In this document: in pieces, positions 35,899-44,638 of the stretch
Layout: each line of letters opens with the position of its first letter
Position numbering within the stretch: position 1 is the first letter of the stretch
NCBI GenBank assembly: GCA_017462345.1
Contig: JAFTRI010000017.1
Coordinates: 24,657-88,656 of the forward strand
DNA: 64,000 bases
From: Muribaculaceae bacterium
Lineage (GTDB): Bacteria; Bacteroidota; Bacteroidia; Bacteroidales; Muribaculaceae
Direction of reading: 5' to 3'
The notes under the pieces: model-generated
Told to the model about the DNA's origin: nothing
What the model saw: only the letters and a program-made list of their open reading frames with translations
Database searches by the model: none
Made by a program: the position numbers and the translations under genes

Positions 35899-37071
35899 CT
35901 ATGACAGGCTGATGATTTCTTCTGGGGCGTTTGTCAGTGATTCCATTCCTGACTCGGTGACAACGTATGTGTTCTCGATACCCACTGCTCCGACATGGGG
36001 TATCACGAACTTAGGCTCAAGGGCTATGGCATTTCCCGCGGATAGTATATCCCGGCTGCGGGGAGCGATTACCGGCAGCTCGTTGACCTCTATGCCGACA
36101 CCGTGTCCCACAAAGCCGGCATGCTGTTTGTGCCCCATGAAATATTGTTCGAGTCCCTCCTCGCGTGCTATATCTGCGGCATGTTCGTATAGGACTTTGG
36201 CTTCAGCCCCGGCTTTTCCCGCCCGCGCAAGTTCCCGGGTGATGCGTATTGAGCAGTTGTGGGCCTTTTGTGCGAGTTCATCGACTTTGCCCACGGAGAA
36301 TACACGTGTCATGTCGGTCATGTAACCGGTAAAATTGCCGTTCATGTCAACCATCACTGTCATTCCGGGCTTTATCGTGGAACCGTCACATCCCACTGGC
36401 AGCGATGGGTTCAGACCGGCTCCTCCCATCGCAAAGTCGTAGGGGGTGGGATTGTCGGCATTCTCCCCGCACAGCAGATTGCCCATGAACAGTTCCATTG
36501 ATTCTCCGCTTATGCGGAACTGCCCGAGACATCCTTGCAGCCGGGAAAGCCTTTCTATCTCTACCTGTAGCTCCAGGTCGGTCATGCCTTCTTTGAACAG
36601 AGAGGGGATGTGGCTGTACACCATCGCATGCTTTATGCCCGACCGTGTGAGGCAGTCGATTTCGTATGCTGTCTTTACCGATCTGGCCGTGCGCAGTATG
36701 CCTGAGGCGTTGCTGACAACGGCCTCGGGGAAAACCTTGCGCAGGCGTTCTATACTGGAGTAGGGGGTGATGTCGAGTTCCAGCCCTATGCTTTTGGGCA
36801 GCGTCTTGCCTTGTGCCTGTAATATATCTGCAATCTGTTCCGGCTTGTGGATATAGACGATATTCTCACCCTCAAGTCCCACCGGACGTCTTACGAAATA
36901 GGTGGTCTCACCATCTTTGGTTATATAGGCATATCCGCTGAATACCTGCCCCGATGTATAGAATATGTTGGCATTGTTGCTGATTAATATGGCATCCGTA
37001 TTCAGGGCGTTGAGCTGCTGGCTTATTTTCCCGACCCTTAGGGCTATCTCTGATTGGGGAAGATGTTTCAT
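35899..37071 (-). CDS. M24-family aminopeptidase (Xaa-Pro peptidase-like)
   Basis: A cytosolic metallopeptidase with the creatinase/pita-bread fold, probably removing residues before proline. 390 aa. N-terminal creatinase domain (about 1-130), then the catalytic domain with metal ligands: Asp in MVDMNGNFTGYMTDMTR (two Asp), His in GHGVGIEV, Glu in ALEPKFV and Glu in GIENTYVV. All five ligands seem present. Starts MKHLPQSEIALRVGKISQQL. It lies 11 nt after the HAD gene and 5 nt before cca. Whether it is a prolidase, an Xaa-Pro aminopeptidase or a creatinase relative cannot be settled from sequence. Confidence 0.88.
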   Translation of the reverse strand: MKHLPQSEIALRVGKISQQLNALNTDAILISNNANIFYTSGQVFSGYAYITKDGETTYFVRRPVGLEGENIVYIHKPEQIADILQAQGKTLPKSIGLELDITPYSSIERLRKVFPEAVVSNASGILRTARSVKTAYEIDCLTRSGIKHAMVYSHIPSLFKEGMTDLELQVEIERLSRLQGCLGQFRISGESMELFMGNLLCGENADNPTPYDFAMGGAGLNPSLPVGCDGSTIKPGMTVMVDMNGNFTGYMTDMTRVFSVGKVDELAQKAHNCSIRITRELARAGKAGAEAKVLYEHAADIAREEGLEQYFMGHKQHAGFVGHGVGIEVNELPVIAPRSRDILSAGNAIALEPKFVIPHVGAVGIENTYVVTESGMESLTNAPEEIISLS

Positions 37072-37082
37072 CGTCTTAAATG

Positions 37083-37715
37083 TTAGTTATGTGACAGGAA
37101 AAGTTCTGTCAGTTGGTAAAAATTGTCAACCTCATACTCGGCGTCATGGCATTTGCCGAATCCGTAGGCTGCGTACACCATCGGTATCCCCGCGCTGTGG
37201 GAGCTGTTGCAGTCCCCTTGCGTGTCTCCTATATAGATAGGGGCTTTCAGCTTGTGGCGGGATACAAGGACCTTGATGTTTTCCGGCTTCTCCTTCCCTG
37301 TTTCACCGTAGGTCAGTGTCCCTTCGATGTATGGTGACAATTTGGTGTATGCTAAGAAATTATGTAATCCTTCTGCTCCGCAGTTGCTGACCATGAACAG
37401 TCGGTACTTCGAAGCAAGCCTTGGAATCCCGTCTGCAACCCCCGGATATAGTATACCACCCAATAGGGGCATCATTTTGCGCTCATTGCAGTCAAGACGT
37501 GTCAGGAATTCTGTCGCATCGACAGGTGCCGATACTATCCTGCGGAAAATCTCGGCTATTGGCAGTCCCATGCTGTCAAGCAGTTCCTGACGGCTTATGG
37601 TCAGGCCGGCTCCCATCTCAGCAAGCGTCTTGTCCCATATTTTACGGTAGGAGTCGACAGCATCCCACAGAGTACCGTCCATGTCAAATATGAGGCTGTC
37701 GTAAACAGATTGCAT
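37083..37715 (-). CDS. HAD-family phosphatase (phosphoglycolate phosphatase-like)
   Basis: 210 aa. HAD motif I is FDMDGTLWD (residues about 10-18, nucleophile Asp10), motif II VSNCG, Lys in GKEKPENIK and motif IV IGDTQGD. The helical cap between about 20 and 90 is of the subfamily I type as in phosphoglycolate phosphatase and beta-phosphoglucomutase. The substrate is unknown. The ATG overlaps the TAA stop of gldH by one base (TAATG), so translation is probably coupled. Confidence 0.88.
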   Translation of the reverse strand: MQSVYDSLIFDMDGTLWDAVDSYRKIWDKTLAEMGAGLTISRQELLDSMGLPIAEIFRRIVSAPVDATEFLTRLDCNERKMMPLLGGILYPGVADGIPRLASKYRLFMVSNCGAEGLHNFLAYTKLSPYIEGTLTYGETGKEKPENIKVLVSRHKLKAPIYIGDTQGDCNSSHSAGIPMVYAAYGFGKCHDAEYEVDNFYQLTELFLSHN

Positions 37716-38185
37716 TATCGGTTCGTATTGTCGCTTGAGATGAATATTATCCCCACCTGCTCTATGTCATGAAGCGTATCTGTCCGCATTATGTGACGCA
37801 CCTTGATAGGGCTGCCTTTTACCATACGGTATGAGGTTGAGACCGTGTCCTGTATCTGGAAACTTGTTCCGAGACCTTTGCCGTACCAGTGCCCGTATAT
37901 ATCGGCAAGTGCGATGTTCATTGTGTCCGCTTTCTGCCCGCTTTCTGTCAGGTAGCTGACCTCGACCCACAGATTGCTGTACAGGTAGTCGTTGGAGTGC
38001 CTTAGCGCGAGTGTAAGAAGTCCGCTCGAAATCGAGTCTTTTGTCTCAGGGATGAAGGTGATGGTGTCATTGTATCTCCATCCGGTATCGGGAATATTTT
38101 GAAAACGGCTATAATCATTGTGCCCGGGAACGCATGCTCCCAAGCACAATAATATGGCGGTGGATATAAGTATTGGTTTACGCAT
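37715..38185 (-). CDS. gldH: Gliding motility lipoprotein GldH
   Basis: 156 aa from the ATG giving MRKPILISTAILLCLGACVPGHNDY, a lipoprotein signal with lipobox LGAC; a longer frame inside ricT's C-terminal tail is spurious. The mature part has YSRFQNIPDTGWRYNDTITF and ALRHSNDYLYSNLWVEVSYLTESG, matching GldH. In Flavobacterium GldH is needed for gliding and chitin use; in Bacteroidales, which do not glide, it is conserved with unknown role, perhaps in envelope or type IX secretion upkeep. It overlaps the end of ricT by 8 nt and the HAD start by one. Confidence 0.86.
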   Translation of the reverse strand: MRKPILISTAILLCLGACVPGHNDYSRFQNIPDTGWRYNDTITFIPETKDSISSGLLTLALRHSNDYLYSNLWVEVSYLTESGQKADTMNIALADIYGHWYGKGLGTSFQIQDTVSTSYRMVKGSPIKVRHIMRTDTLHDIEQVGIIFISSDNTNR

Positions 38186-39443
38186 TGTCCGCTGTTGGAT
38201 TTTTATCCTGTCGGTTATCCGGTTTCTTTTCTTGTCGTCGGTTGTCCTGGCGCTTGTTGCGTTCTCTGTTTTTGTTGGATGGTTGGGCATTGTTCCCTCC
38301 GGCATCGTTCTGTTGGTTGCCTCCTTTGGATTTATTGCCGTTCTTGCGTTTTTTCTTTTTGTTTTTGTCAAAACGCGTCAGGCTGTCCTGTCCCACTATG
38401 TCACCGAACTCTTTCTTGGCCTTGGGCTTTTCATCTCCGTCACGTTGGAGTTTCAGCGGTTTTTCTCCGCGTTTGTTCATCGCGATGACTTCAAAGGCTC
38501 TGTCGGCATCGATTGTTACAAGATTGGCAGGAACCGATTTGTCGGTAGAGTAGGTTATTTCACGCTTGAAGATGTCAACCTTGAAATGGAAATAGGTGGC
38601 ATCGGCTGTCTCAAGGCGTATGTCCTTTGTCGGTAGGCGTTTCACGCTTTCCACGTATGTGTCGACCTCAAAGTTCAGGCAGCATTTCAGCTTGGCGCAT
38701 TGTCCTGCCAGTTTCTGGGGATTCAGCGAAATGTCCTGATAGCGCGCTGCACTGGTTGCGACCGAGACAAAGTTTGTCATCCAGCTTGAGCAGCACAATG
38801 GTCGTCCGCATGGCCCTATTCCGCCTATGCGGCCGGCTTCTTGGCGTGCACCGATCTGTTTCATTTCGATACGCACCTTGAACGTCTCGGCGAGTACCTT
38901 GATCAGTTGGCGGAAATCCACTCGCTCGTCTGCGATATAGTAGAATATCGCTTTGTTGCCGTCACCCTGATACTCGACATCGCCTATTTTCATGTTGAGG
39001 TTCAGGCTTTCGGCTATCTTGCGTGAACGTATCATTGTGTCATTCTCCTTGGCCTTGCTTTCCTCATATTTTTCGAGGTCATTCTCCTTGGCCTTGCGGA
39101 AAATGCGTCTTATCTCGGCATCGGGACGTATGTTGGCTTTTTTCATCTGTAACGCCACGAGCCGTCCGGTAAGTGTAACCATTCCTATGTCATGGCCGGG
39201 TGACGCTTCCACCGCAACCATATCGCCGATTTCAAGCGGGATATTGGTGCTGTTCTTGTAGAATCCCTTACGGGTATTCTTGAACTGTACCTCAACCATG
39301 TCAAAGTCAGCTTTCCCGCCGGGAATGTCCTGTAGCCAGTCATAGCAGTGCAGTTTGCCTCTTGGCGGACATCCCTTATGGCAGCAGCGGCTCTCTTGTC
39401 CGTCGCTTACGTTAATGTCGTTATCGTTATCTACTGTTGCCAT
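38178..39443 (-). CDS. ricT: PSP1-domain regulatory protein RicT
   Basis: 421 aa. The PSP1 domain (about 90-270) is rich in conserved cysteines: GPCGRPLCCSSW and AGQCAKLKCCLNFE, a set that in Bacillus RicT helps hold an Fe-S cluster in the RicA-RicF-RicT complex. That complex works with RNase Y on mRNA processing, and here rny lies immediately upstream (14 nt gap), supporting the same partnership. The N-terminus has its own Cys-rich stretch (RCCHKGCPPRGKLHCYDW). The C-terminal 80 residues are Lys/Arg/Asn-rich low complexity and probably disordered, perhaps RNA-binding. Confidence 0.9.
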   Translation of the reverse strand: MATVDNDNDINVSDGQESRCCHKGCPPRGKLHCYDWLQDIPGGKADFDMVEVQFKNTRKGFYKNSTNIPLEIGDMVAVEASPGHDIGMVTLTGRLVALQMKKANIRPDAEIRRIFRKAKENDLEKYEESKAKENDTMIRSRKIAESLNLNMKIGDVEYQGDGNKAIFYYIADERVDFRQLIKVLAETFKVRIEMKQIGARQEAGRIGGIGPCGRPLCCSSWMTNFVSVATSAARYQDISLNPQKLAGQCAKLKCCLNFEVDTYVESVKRLPTKDIRLETADATYFHFKVDIFKREITYSTDKSVPANLVTIDADRAFEVIAMNKRGEKPLKLQRDGDEKPKAKKEFGDIVGQDSLTRFDKNKKKKRKNGNKSKGGNQQNDAGGNNAQPSNKNRERNKRQDNRRQEKKPDNRQDKNPTADNA

Positions 39444-39457
39444 GGACAGGTATTATC

Positions 39458-41002
39458 TTATTTGGCGAAGCTGACTGCACGTGTTTCCCTGATAACGGTG
39501 ATTTTCACCTGACCGGGATAGGTCATTTCGTCCTGGATTTTCTTGGCTATTTCTGCCGACAGCTTTTCGGTTTCGACATCGTCGATCTTGTCGGCTCCTA
39601 CTATGACTCGGAGTTCGCGTCCGGCTTGTATGGCGTATGTCTTTATCACGCCGGGATAGGACAGTGCGAGCTGCTCAAGATCGTTAAGACGTTTGATATA
39701 GGCCTCGACGATCTCACGGCGTGCACCGGGACGTGCGCCTGAGATTGCATCACACACCTGTACTATGGGTGCAAGCAGGGTTGTCTGCTCTATCTCATCG
39801 TGGTGTGCGCCTATGGCGTTGCATATTTCGGGCTTTTCCTTGTATTTCTCGGCAAGTTTCATCCCGAGCATTGCGTGCGGCAGTTCCGGCTCTTCATCAG
39901 GCACTTTGCCTATGTCATGAAGCAGTCCGGCGCGACGGGCTTTCTTGGGGTTCAATCCCAGCTCCGATGCCATGATGGCACATAGGTTGGCTGTCTCGCG
40001 CGAGTGCTGCAGCAGGTTCTGGCCGTAGCTTGAACGGTATTTCATTTTTCCCACAAGACGTATGAGATCCGGGTGCAGGCCATGTATTCCGAGGTCGATG
40101 GCTGTGCGCTTTCCGGTTTCGATAATCTCTTCTTCAATCTGTTTGCGCACTTTGGCGACAACCTCTTCGATACGTGCGGGATGGATACGTCCGTCTGCGA
40201 CAAGTTGGTGCAATGCAAGACGTGCAATTTCACGGCGCACCGGATCAAAGCCTGAAAGTACAATTGCTTCGGGTGTGTCATCAACGATGATTTCGATACC
40301 GGTTGCGGCTTCAAGGGCGCGTATATTGCGTCCCTCACGGCCTATGATGCGTCCCTTGATTTCATCTGAGTCGATATGGAACACTGTTACCGAGTTTTCG
40401 ATGGCGGTTTCTGTCGCAACGCGTTGTATTGACTGTACCACGATGCGTTTGGCCTCTTTGTTGGCGGTCATCTTGGCCTCGTCCATTATGTCGTTGATAT
40501 AGGAAGCCGCTGCGGTTTTGGCTTCATCCTTTAGGGATTCGATGAGCTTTTCTTTGGCTTCTTCCGATGAAAGGCCTGAAATGTGTTCGAGATTTTCCTG
40601 TGCTGTCTTGTGCAGTTTGTCAAGTTCGGCTTTCTTCGCTTCCACTACATTGAGCTGGGCTTCAAGGTTTGTCCTTATCTGCTCGCTTTCGTTGCGGTAA
40701 CGCTGGTTCTCGCTCTGCTGCTGGTTGAGCTGGAGCTCGCGCTGCTTCATCTTTGCTTCGATTGACTGGACTTTTGACAGACGGGCATTTGCTTGTTTCT
40801 CGGCTTCGGCCTTTATCTGAAGTTCTTCCTCGCGCGCTTCGAGCAGCTTGTTTTTCTTTATTACTTCCGCTTCGCGGTTGGCTTCAGCGATTATTATCTT
40901 TGCACGGTTGCGCGCAATTGTCTTTTGTATGGCAATTGTCCCCACTATGCCGAGGACAAGTGCTGCAAGGCCTACTAATGTGTAAATCAATATTGTTGGC
41001 AT
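39458..41002 (-). CDS. rny: Ribonuclease Y
   Basis: A membrane-bound endoribonuclease that begins mRNA decay. 514 aa, typical. N-terminal membrane helix (about 4-24), a long coiled coil rich in Glu/Gln/Lys (about 30-190), a KH RNA-binding domain (about 205-270, with [19 protein letters not shown]), and an HD domain (about 330-425, with [10 protein letters not shown] and [12 protein letters not shown]). It starts 160 bp after zapA, beyond a strong hairpin. Its downstream partner ricT is in the same operon. Confidence 0.96.
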   Translation of the reverse strand: MPTILIYTLVGLAALVLGIVGTIAIQKTIARNRAKIIIAEANREAEVIKKNKLLEAREEELQIKAEAEKQANARLSKVQSIEAKMKQRELQLNQQQSENQRYRNESEQIRTNLEAQLNVVEAKKAELDKLHKTAQENLEHISGLSSEEAKEKLIESLKDEAKTAAASYINDIMDEAKMTANKEAKRIVVQSIQRVATETAIENSVTVFHIDSDEIKGRIIGREGRNIRALEAATGIEIIVDDTPEAIVLSGFDPVRREIARLALHQLVADGRIHPARIEEVVAKVRKQIEEEIIETGKRTAIDLGIHGLHPDLIRLVGKMKYRSSYGQNLLQHSRETANLCAIMASELGLNPKKARRAGLLHDIGKVPDEEPELPHAMLGMKLAEKYKEKPEICNAIGAHHDEIEQTTLLAPIVQVCDAISGARPGARREIVEAYIKRLNDLEQLALSYPGVIKTYAIQAGRELRVIVGADKIDDVETEKLSAEIAKKIQDEMTYPGQVKITVIRETRAVSFAK

Positions 41003-41035
41003 GTCGTTTAATTGTGTTATTATATGTTAGTTATA

Positions 41036-41090
41036 AAAAATCCTGCACTTGACTGTCGCGCATTTTACTGCGGCAACCGTAAGTGCAGGA
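41036..41090 (-). terminator. Long hairpin terminator after zapA
   Basis: TCCTGCACTT at 41041-41050 pairs perfectly with AAGTGCAGGA at 41081-41090. The loop of 30 nt can pair further through a GC-rich sub-stem. On the minus strand it is followed by TTTTTT (41040-41035). It ends the zapA transcript before rny. The 73 bp between zapA and the hairpin could be part of a short RNA. Confidence 0.8.
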
Positions 41091-41163
41091 TATTGTTTCT
41101 CTCGTCTTGTGCTAAACAGTACATGACTTTACGCTCATTCAGGATATCGTTGGTGCGCTGTCG

Positions 41164-41454
41164 TTATTGCACACTCAGCAATATGTTGTCAAGCTCTTTT
41201 TCAAACTCCGAAAGGACCTCGTCGGTTTCTTTCTCTTGGGTTGATAGGGTGAGATACAGCTTGGCAAACTGGAACGCCACCATCGCGAGTATCTCTGATG
41301 AGCTTTTGTCCTTAAACCGCTGGCTCCATGCGCTCCACAACTGGTTGACATTGTATTCTGCGCTCCTTATTGTCTCCTCGTCTCTCATGTTGATTGACAG
41401 GGGGATCGGTGCCAGACCGGCTATGCGTATTGTTATATTCAGTTTATCTTTCAT
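41164..41454 (-). CDS. zapA: Cell division protein ZapA
   Basis: 96 aa, a typical ZapA. It bundles FtsZ filaments at midcell. Starts MKDKLNITIRIAGLAPIPLSI, the beta-strand head domain, then EETIRSAEYNVNQLW and a C-terminal coiled coil (TLSTQEKETDEVLSEFEKELDNILLSV). It lies 4 nt after the coiled-coil gene below, which suggests the two products act together at the division ring. The same placement of zapA before rny occurs in other Bacteroidales as far as I recall. Confidence 0.9.
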   Translation of the reverse strand: MKDKLNITIRIAGLAPIPLSINMRDEETIRSAEYNVNQLWSAWSQRFKDKSSSEILAMVAFQFAKLYLTLSTQEKETDEVLSEFEKELDNILLSVQ

Positions 41455-41458
41455 TGCA

Positions 41459-41752
41459 TCATTCGTTTAACTCCAAGATGCATTTGTCGATTTCCCGCAC
41501 TAATCCGGCTAAAATGGCTCGGCTGCGCTCCACTTCCTTGCGGTCGGGGATGAGCGTTGTCACTACTTTCAGATATTCGTTCTCCATCTGTAGCTTCTCT
41601 ATCTCCTGCTGTCGGCGTGTCAGTTCCGCTTCAAGCTCTTTTATCCGCTCATCTCCCGCTGACTTCTCTCTGCGCAGTACGGCATACCGTTCGGTAAGTA
41701 GACCGGCTTTGTTGCGTATGCGTTCAAGTGTCTGCTGAAGATTACCAGCCAT
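41459..41752 (-). CDS. Small coiled-coil protein, ZapB-like
   Basis: 97 aa, almost wholly helical and charged: a coiled coil from about residue 20 to 65 (RREKSAGDERIKELEAELTRRQQEIEKLQMENEYL). No other domain. It precedes zapA by 4 nt on the same transcript. By analogy with E. coli ZapB, a small coiled coil that binds ZapA, it may be a division-ring factor, but sequence similarity alone does not show that. Confidence 0.7.
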   Translation of the reverse strand: MAGNLQQTLERIRNKAGLLTERYAVLRREKSAGDERIKELEAELTRRQQEIEKLQMENEYLKVVTTLIPDRKEVERSRAILAGLVREIDKCILELNE

Positions 41753-41769
41753 TCTATTCCAAATTTTTA

Positions 41770-41777
41770 CAAATGTA
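41770..41777 (-). promoter_or_regulatory. -7 promoter element for the coiled-coil/zapA pair
   Basis: Minus strand TACATTTG, matching TAnnTTTG, 18 nt upstream of the coiled-coil gene ATG. Confidence 0.55.
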
Positions 41778-41866
41778 GTGCTTTTTTCTTATAGGATGAG
41801 CATTTGTACTCGGTTTTTTTGTTCAAATACGGTTTTTTTCTTGGAAATAAGTCTTGTTCGTGCCTG

Positions 41867-43312
41867 TTACAGTATGGGGCTTAATAATCTGATGATGGAT
41901 TCCTTGGCTTTTTCGGTGTAAGGCCGCTTTTCCCACTTTGTGGCATTTATGCGGCTGCAGCTCTTCAGGTCGTGTGCGAAGATTTCGCGCATCCGTGCAT
42001 TGACTTCGGTTGAGTAGATGAGCATGTTGCATTCGAAGTTGTGTTCGAAGCTGCGGAAATCGAAGTTGGTTGAGCCTACGGTGCTGAATTCGTCATCTAT
42101 TACGATGGATTTGCTGTGGAGCATGCCCGCTTCATAGAGGTAGATCTTTATCCCGGCGCGGAGGCATTCGCGTATGTAGGAGAACGAGGCATAGCGTAGC
42201 ATCGACGAGTCGGAACGCAGGGGTATCATGATGCGCACGTCGACTTTGGACAGTGCGGCACTCTGCAATGCTTTCAGCAGGCTTTCCGTGGGGAGGAAAT
42301 ACGGTGTCTGTATCAGGATGCTTTTCTTTGCGTTGGCTATCGCCTTCAGGAATACGAGGGCAATATTGTTCCATTGGCTTGTGGGCCCGCTGGTCACCAT
42401 CTGCATCCCGGCATTGTCGCTGTTTGGTGCGCCTGATAGCTCAAGCTCTTCATCGGGCAGGGGCTGCCCCATGAAACTCCAGTCCACGGCAAACGAGTAT
42501 TGCAGTGCGCTGATTGCGGGGCCTGTTATGCGCAGATGGGTGTCACGCCATATCCCGTATGTCACCCCTTTGATGTATCGGTCGGCAATGTTCATGCCGC
42601 CGATATATCCTGTCTTGCCGTCGATAATGCATATCTTCCTGTGGTTGCGCCAGTTGATACGGGTACCGAATGGCGGGAACGCTACGCGGAAGAACGGATG
42701 TACCATCACTCCGGCGTCCTGCATCTCTTTGTAGAAACGCTGTTTGGCTTTAAATGAGCCTACATGGTCGTATATTACCCTTACCCTGACTCCTGCTGCG
42801 GCGCGCTCCATGAGTATGTCGCGTATGCGGTGACCCGTTTTGTCGTCCTCAAAAATGTAGTATTGTAGATGGATATATGATTGTGCGTTCCGGAGATCTT
42901 GTTCGAGCGCGTCAAATTTTTCCTTGCCCGATGTGAATATCCCGACATTGTTCCCCTGGTAATACGAAGCTCCGCACAGTGTGTGTGCAAGCAGTATCTG
43001 TTGCTTGCTTTCGCGCGACAGGGCGATATTGTTGTAGTCGATGTTCATCCCTCTTTCGTTGCGTTTCAGCTTGCGTTTGTTGCGGCGGGAGATGATGTGG
43101 GTGCTTTTCAGGTTGCGTCCGAAGAAGATGTAAAGCACAAGGCCTACTGCCGGAAAGAGGAGCAGTACTGTTACCCAGGCGAGTGACTTTACCGGATTCC
43201 TGTTTTCCGAAAGTATCACACCGATGACGCTGAGTATAGTGATGCCGTATATTGTCACTAAACTCCAGTATAGCCAGGAAGTGCTTGTCAGAAAACCGAT
43301 TAGTGTATCCAT
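41867..43312 (-). CDS. cls: Cardiolipin synthase
   Basis: A membrane phospholipase D-type enzyme that joins phosphatidylglycerol molecules to cardiolipin. 481 aa. Two N-terminal membrane helices (about 10-32 and 40-62) precede two HKD motifs: HRKICIIDGKTGYIGG and HSKSIVIDDEFSTVGSTNFD. Between them IQTPYFLP is typical. The arrangement is standard ClsA-type, with both catalytic halves in one chain. It is a single gene between the zapA and rplI clusters. Confidence 0.94.
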   Translation of the reverse strand: MDTLIGFLTSTSWLYWSLVTIYGITILSVIGVILSENRNPVKSLAWVTVLLLFPAVGLVLYIFFGRNLKSTHIISRRNKRKLKRNERGMNIDYNNIALSRESKQQILLAHTLCGASYYQGNNVGIFTSGKEKFDALEQDLRNAQSYIHLQYYIFEDDKTGHRIRDILMERAAAGVRVRVIYDHVGSFKAKQRFYKEMQDAGVMVHPFFRVAFPPFGTRINWRNHRKICIIDGKTGYIGGMNIADRYIKGVTYGIWRDTHLRITGPAISALQYSFAVDWSFMGQPLPDEELELSGAPNSDNAGMQMVTSGPTSQWNNIALVFLKAIANAKKSILIQTPYFLPTESLLKALQSAALSKVDVRIMIPLRSDSSMLRYASFSYIRECLRAGIKIYLYEAGMLHSKSIVIDDEFSTVGSTNFDFRSFEHNFECNMLIYSTEVNARMREIFAHDLKSCSRINATKWEKRPYTEKAKESIIRLLSPIL

Positions 43313-43364
43313 GTCAGGTTCAATAGACCGCTAAGTTACAAAATCTGTCATGAATGGCAAAAAA

Positions 43365-43398
43365 ATCGGGTCGTGTCACAATGGAGACACGACCCGAT
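43365..43398 (-). terminator. Terminator of the rpsF-rpsR-rplI operon
   Basis: A perfect 13-bp stem (ATCGGGTCGTGTC at 43365-43377 with GACACGACCCGAT at 43386-43398, 8-nt loop). On the minus strand it is followed by seven T. A strong intrinsic terminator 26 nt after rplI. Confidence 0.92.
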
Positions 43399-43424
43399 TC
43401 TTATATGTCGGTTGGATGCCGGTA

Positions 43425-43868
43425 TTATTCGGCTACAACTTCAAAGGGGATTTCTACCGAAACTTCCTTGTGTAGTTTCAGTGTTGCAGTGTAGTTGCCC
43501 ACTTCCTTCACCGATTCCTTGATAGAGATAACCTTGCGGTCGATATTGTGACCGAGTTTCTCAAGTGCTTCGGCGATCTGGATGCTGTTTACTGAGCCGA
43601 AGATTGTGCCGGTAGAGCTTGTCTTTGCTCCGATGGTGAGGGCTACGCCTTCAAGTGAAGCGGCAAGGGCTTCTGCGTCGGCTTTGATCTTGGCGAGCTT
43701 GTGTGCGCGCTGTTTCTGGTTCTCTGCAAGTACTTTAAGAGCCGAGGGAGTAGCGATTACGGCTTTTCCTTGGGGGATGAGGTAGTTGCGGCCATAGCCA
43801 TTCTTTACTTCTACTACATCGTCCTTATATCCGAGATTGGAAATGTCTTCCTTTAATATAATCTTCAT
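43425..43868 (-). CDS. rplI: 50S ribosomal protein L9
   Basis: 147 aa. The N-terminal rRNA-binding domain [37 protein letters not shown] is a textbook L9 signature, joined by a long helix to a C-terminal domain ending [14 protein letters not shown]. Last of the conserved rpsF-rpsR-rplI operon, 26 nt after rpsR, before a very strong terminator. Confidence 0.98.
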   Translation of the reverse strand: MKIILKEDISNLGYKDDVVEVKNGYGRNYLIPQGKAVIATPSALKVLAENQKQRAHKLAKIKADAEALAASLEGVALTIGAKTSSTGTIFGSVNSIQIAEALEKLGHNIDRKVISIKESVKEVGNYTATLKLHKEVSVEIPFEVVAE

Positions 43869-43894
43869 AGTTTATTGTCTCCTTAGCTTTAAAG

Positions 43895-44164
43895 TTATTT
43901 CATCAAGTCGGTAACGTAGGGGAGAAGTGCCAAGTGACGGGCGCGTTTTACGGCCTGAGCCACGCGACGCTGGAACTTGAGCGAAGTGCCGGTGATGCGA
44001 CGGGGAAGGATTTTGCCCTGTTCGTTGAGGAATTTCTTCAGGAATTCGGGATCCTTGTAGTCGATGTACTTGATTCCGCTTCTTTTGAAACGGCAATATT
44101 TTTTCTTCTTAACGTCCACTGACAGTGGAGTGAGATAACGTATTTCTGATTGTGCTTGTGCCAT
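43895..44164 (-). CDS. rpsR: 30S ribosomal protein S18
   Basis: 89 aa. Contains the S18 core [66 protein letters not shown]18 and S6 bind the 16S platform together, matching their adjacent genes here (3 nt apart). Confidence 0.98.
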   Translation of the reverse strand: MAQAQSEIRYLTPLSVDVKKKKYCRFKRSGIKYIDYKDPEFLKKFLNEQGKILPRRITGTSLKFQRRVAQAVKRARHLALLPYVTDLMK

Positions 44165-44167
44165 AAC

Positions 44168-44536
44168 TTAGTTCTCCTTTACTTCTTCTTTAGGTGCATT
44201 TACTTTTGCGGCTTTGAGGCTGCGGCGTTTTGCTGCATACTCTGCGGCGTATTTGTCAAGACGGAATGTGAGGAAGCGAAGTACTCGCTCGTCACGGCGG
44301 TAGCTGGTTTCGAGTTTCTTTACTGTCTGGGGTTCTGCGTCAAACTCAACGAGGGTGTAGAATCCTGTAGACTTTTTCTGGATGGGGTATGCAAGTTTGC
44401 GGAGACCCCAATTCTCTTCATTCACGATGGTTGCACCGTTGTCAGTGAGAACCTTGGTGAATTTTTCTACCGCTTCCTTCATCTGTGCATCAGACAAAAC
44501 GGGAGTCAAAATGAAAACGGTTTCGTAGTGGTTCAT
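44168..44536 (-). CDS. rpsF: 30S ribosomal protein S6
   Basis: 122 aa. [26 protein letters not shown] and [22 protein letters not shown] are S6 signatures; the tail beyond RFLTFRLD is Lys/Ala-rich as usual. First gene of the operon, with its promoter (TTG, 20 nt, TATCTTTG) about 35 nt upstream. In other bacteria the S6:S18 complex binds the operon leader. The leader here is short, and I did not see a structure. Confidence 0.98.
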   Translation of the reverse strand: MNHYETVFILTPVLSDAQMKEAVEKFTKVLTDNGATIVNEENWGLRKLAYPIQKKSTGFYTLVEFDAEPQTVKKLETSYRRDERVLRFLTFRLDKYAAEYAAKRRSLKAAKVNAPKEEVKEN

Positions 44537-44572
44537 AAAATGTTAATTTAAAATTGGTTGTTAAAACGGCTG

Positions 44573-44603
44573 CAAAGATAAGCATTTTTTTGCTCGTTTG
44601 CAA
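44573..44603 (-). promoter_or_regulatory. Promoter of rpsF-rpsR-rplI
   Basis: Minus strand: TTG (44603-44601), 20-nt spacer, TATCTTTG (44580-44573). Full match to the Bacteroidota consensus. Confidence 0.75.
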
Positions 44604-44638
44604 TACCTTGCCGTAAATAGATTCTAATTGTTTTTCTT

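Noticed and set aside
37715-38371. Long amino-terminal extension of GldH inside ricT
   Set aside because: The extension is a shadow of the Lys/Asn-rich RicT tail; the lipoprotein signal begins at the ATG at 38185.
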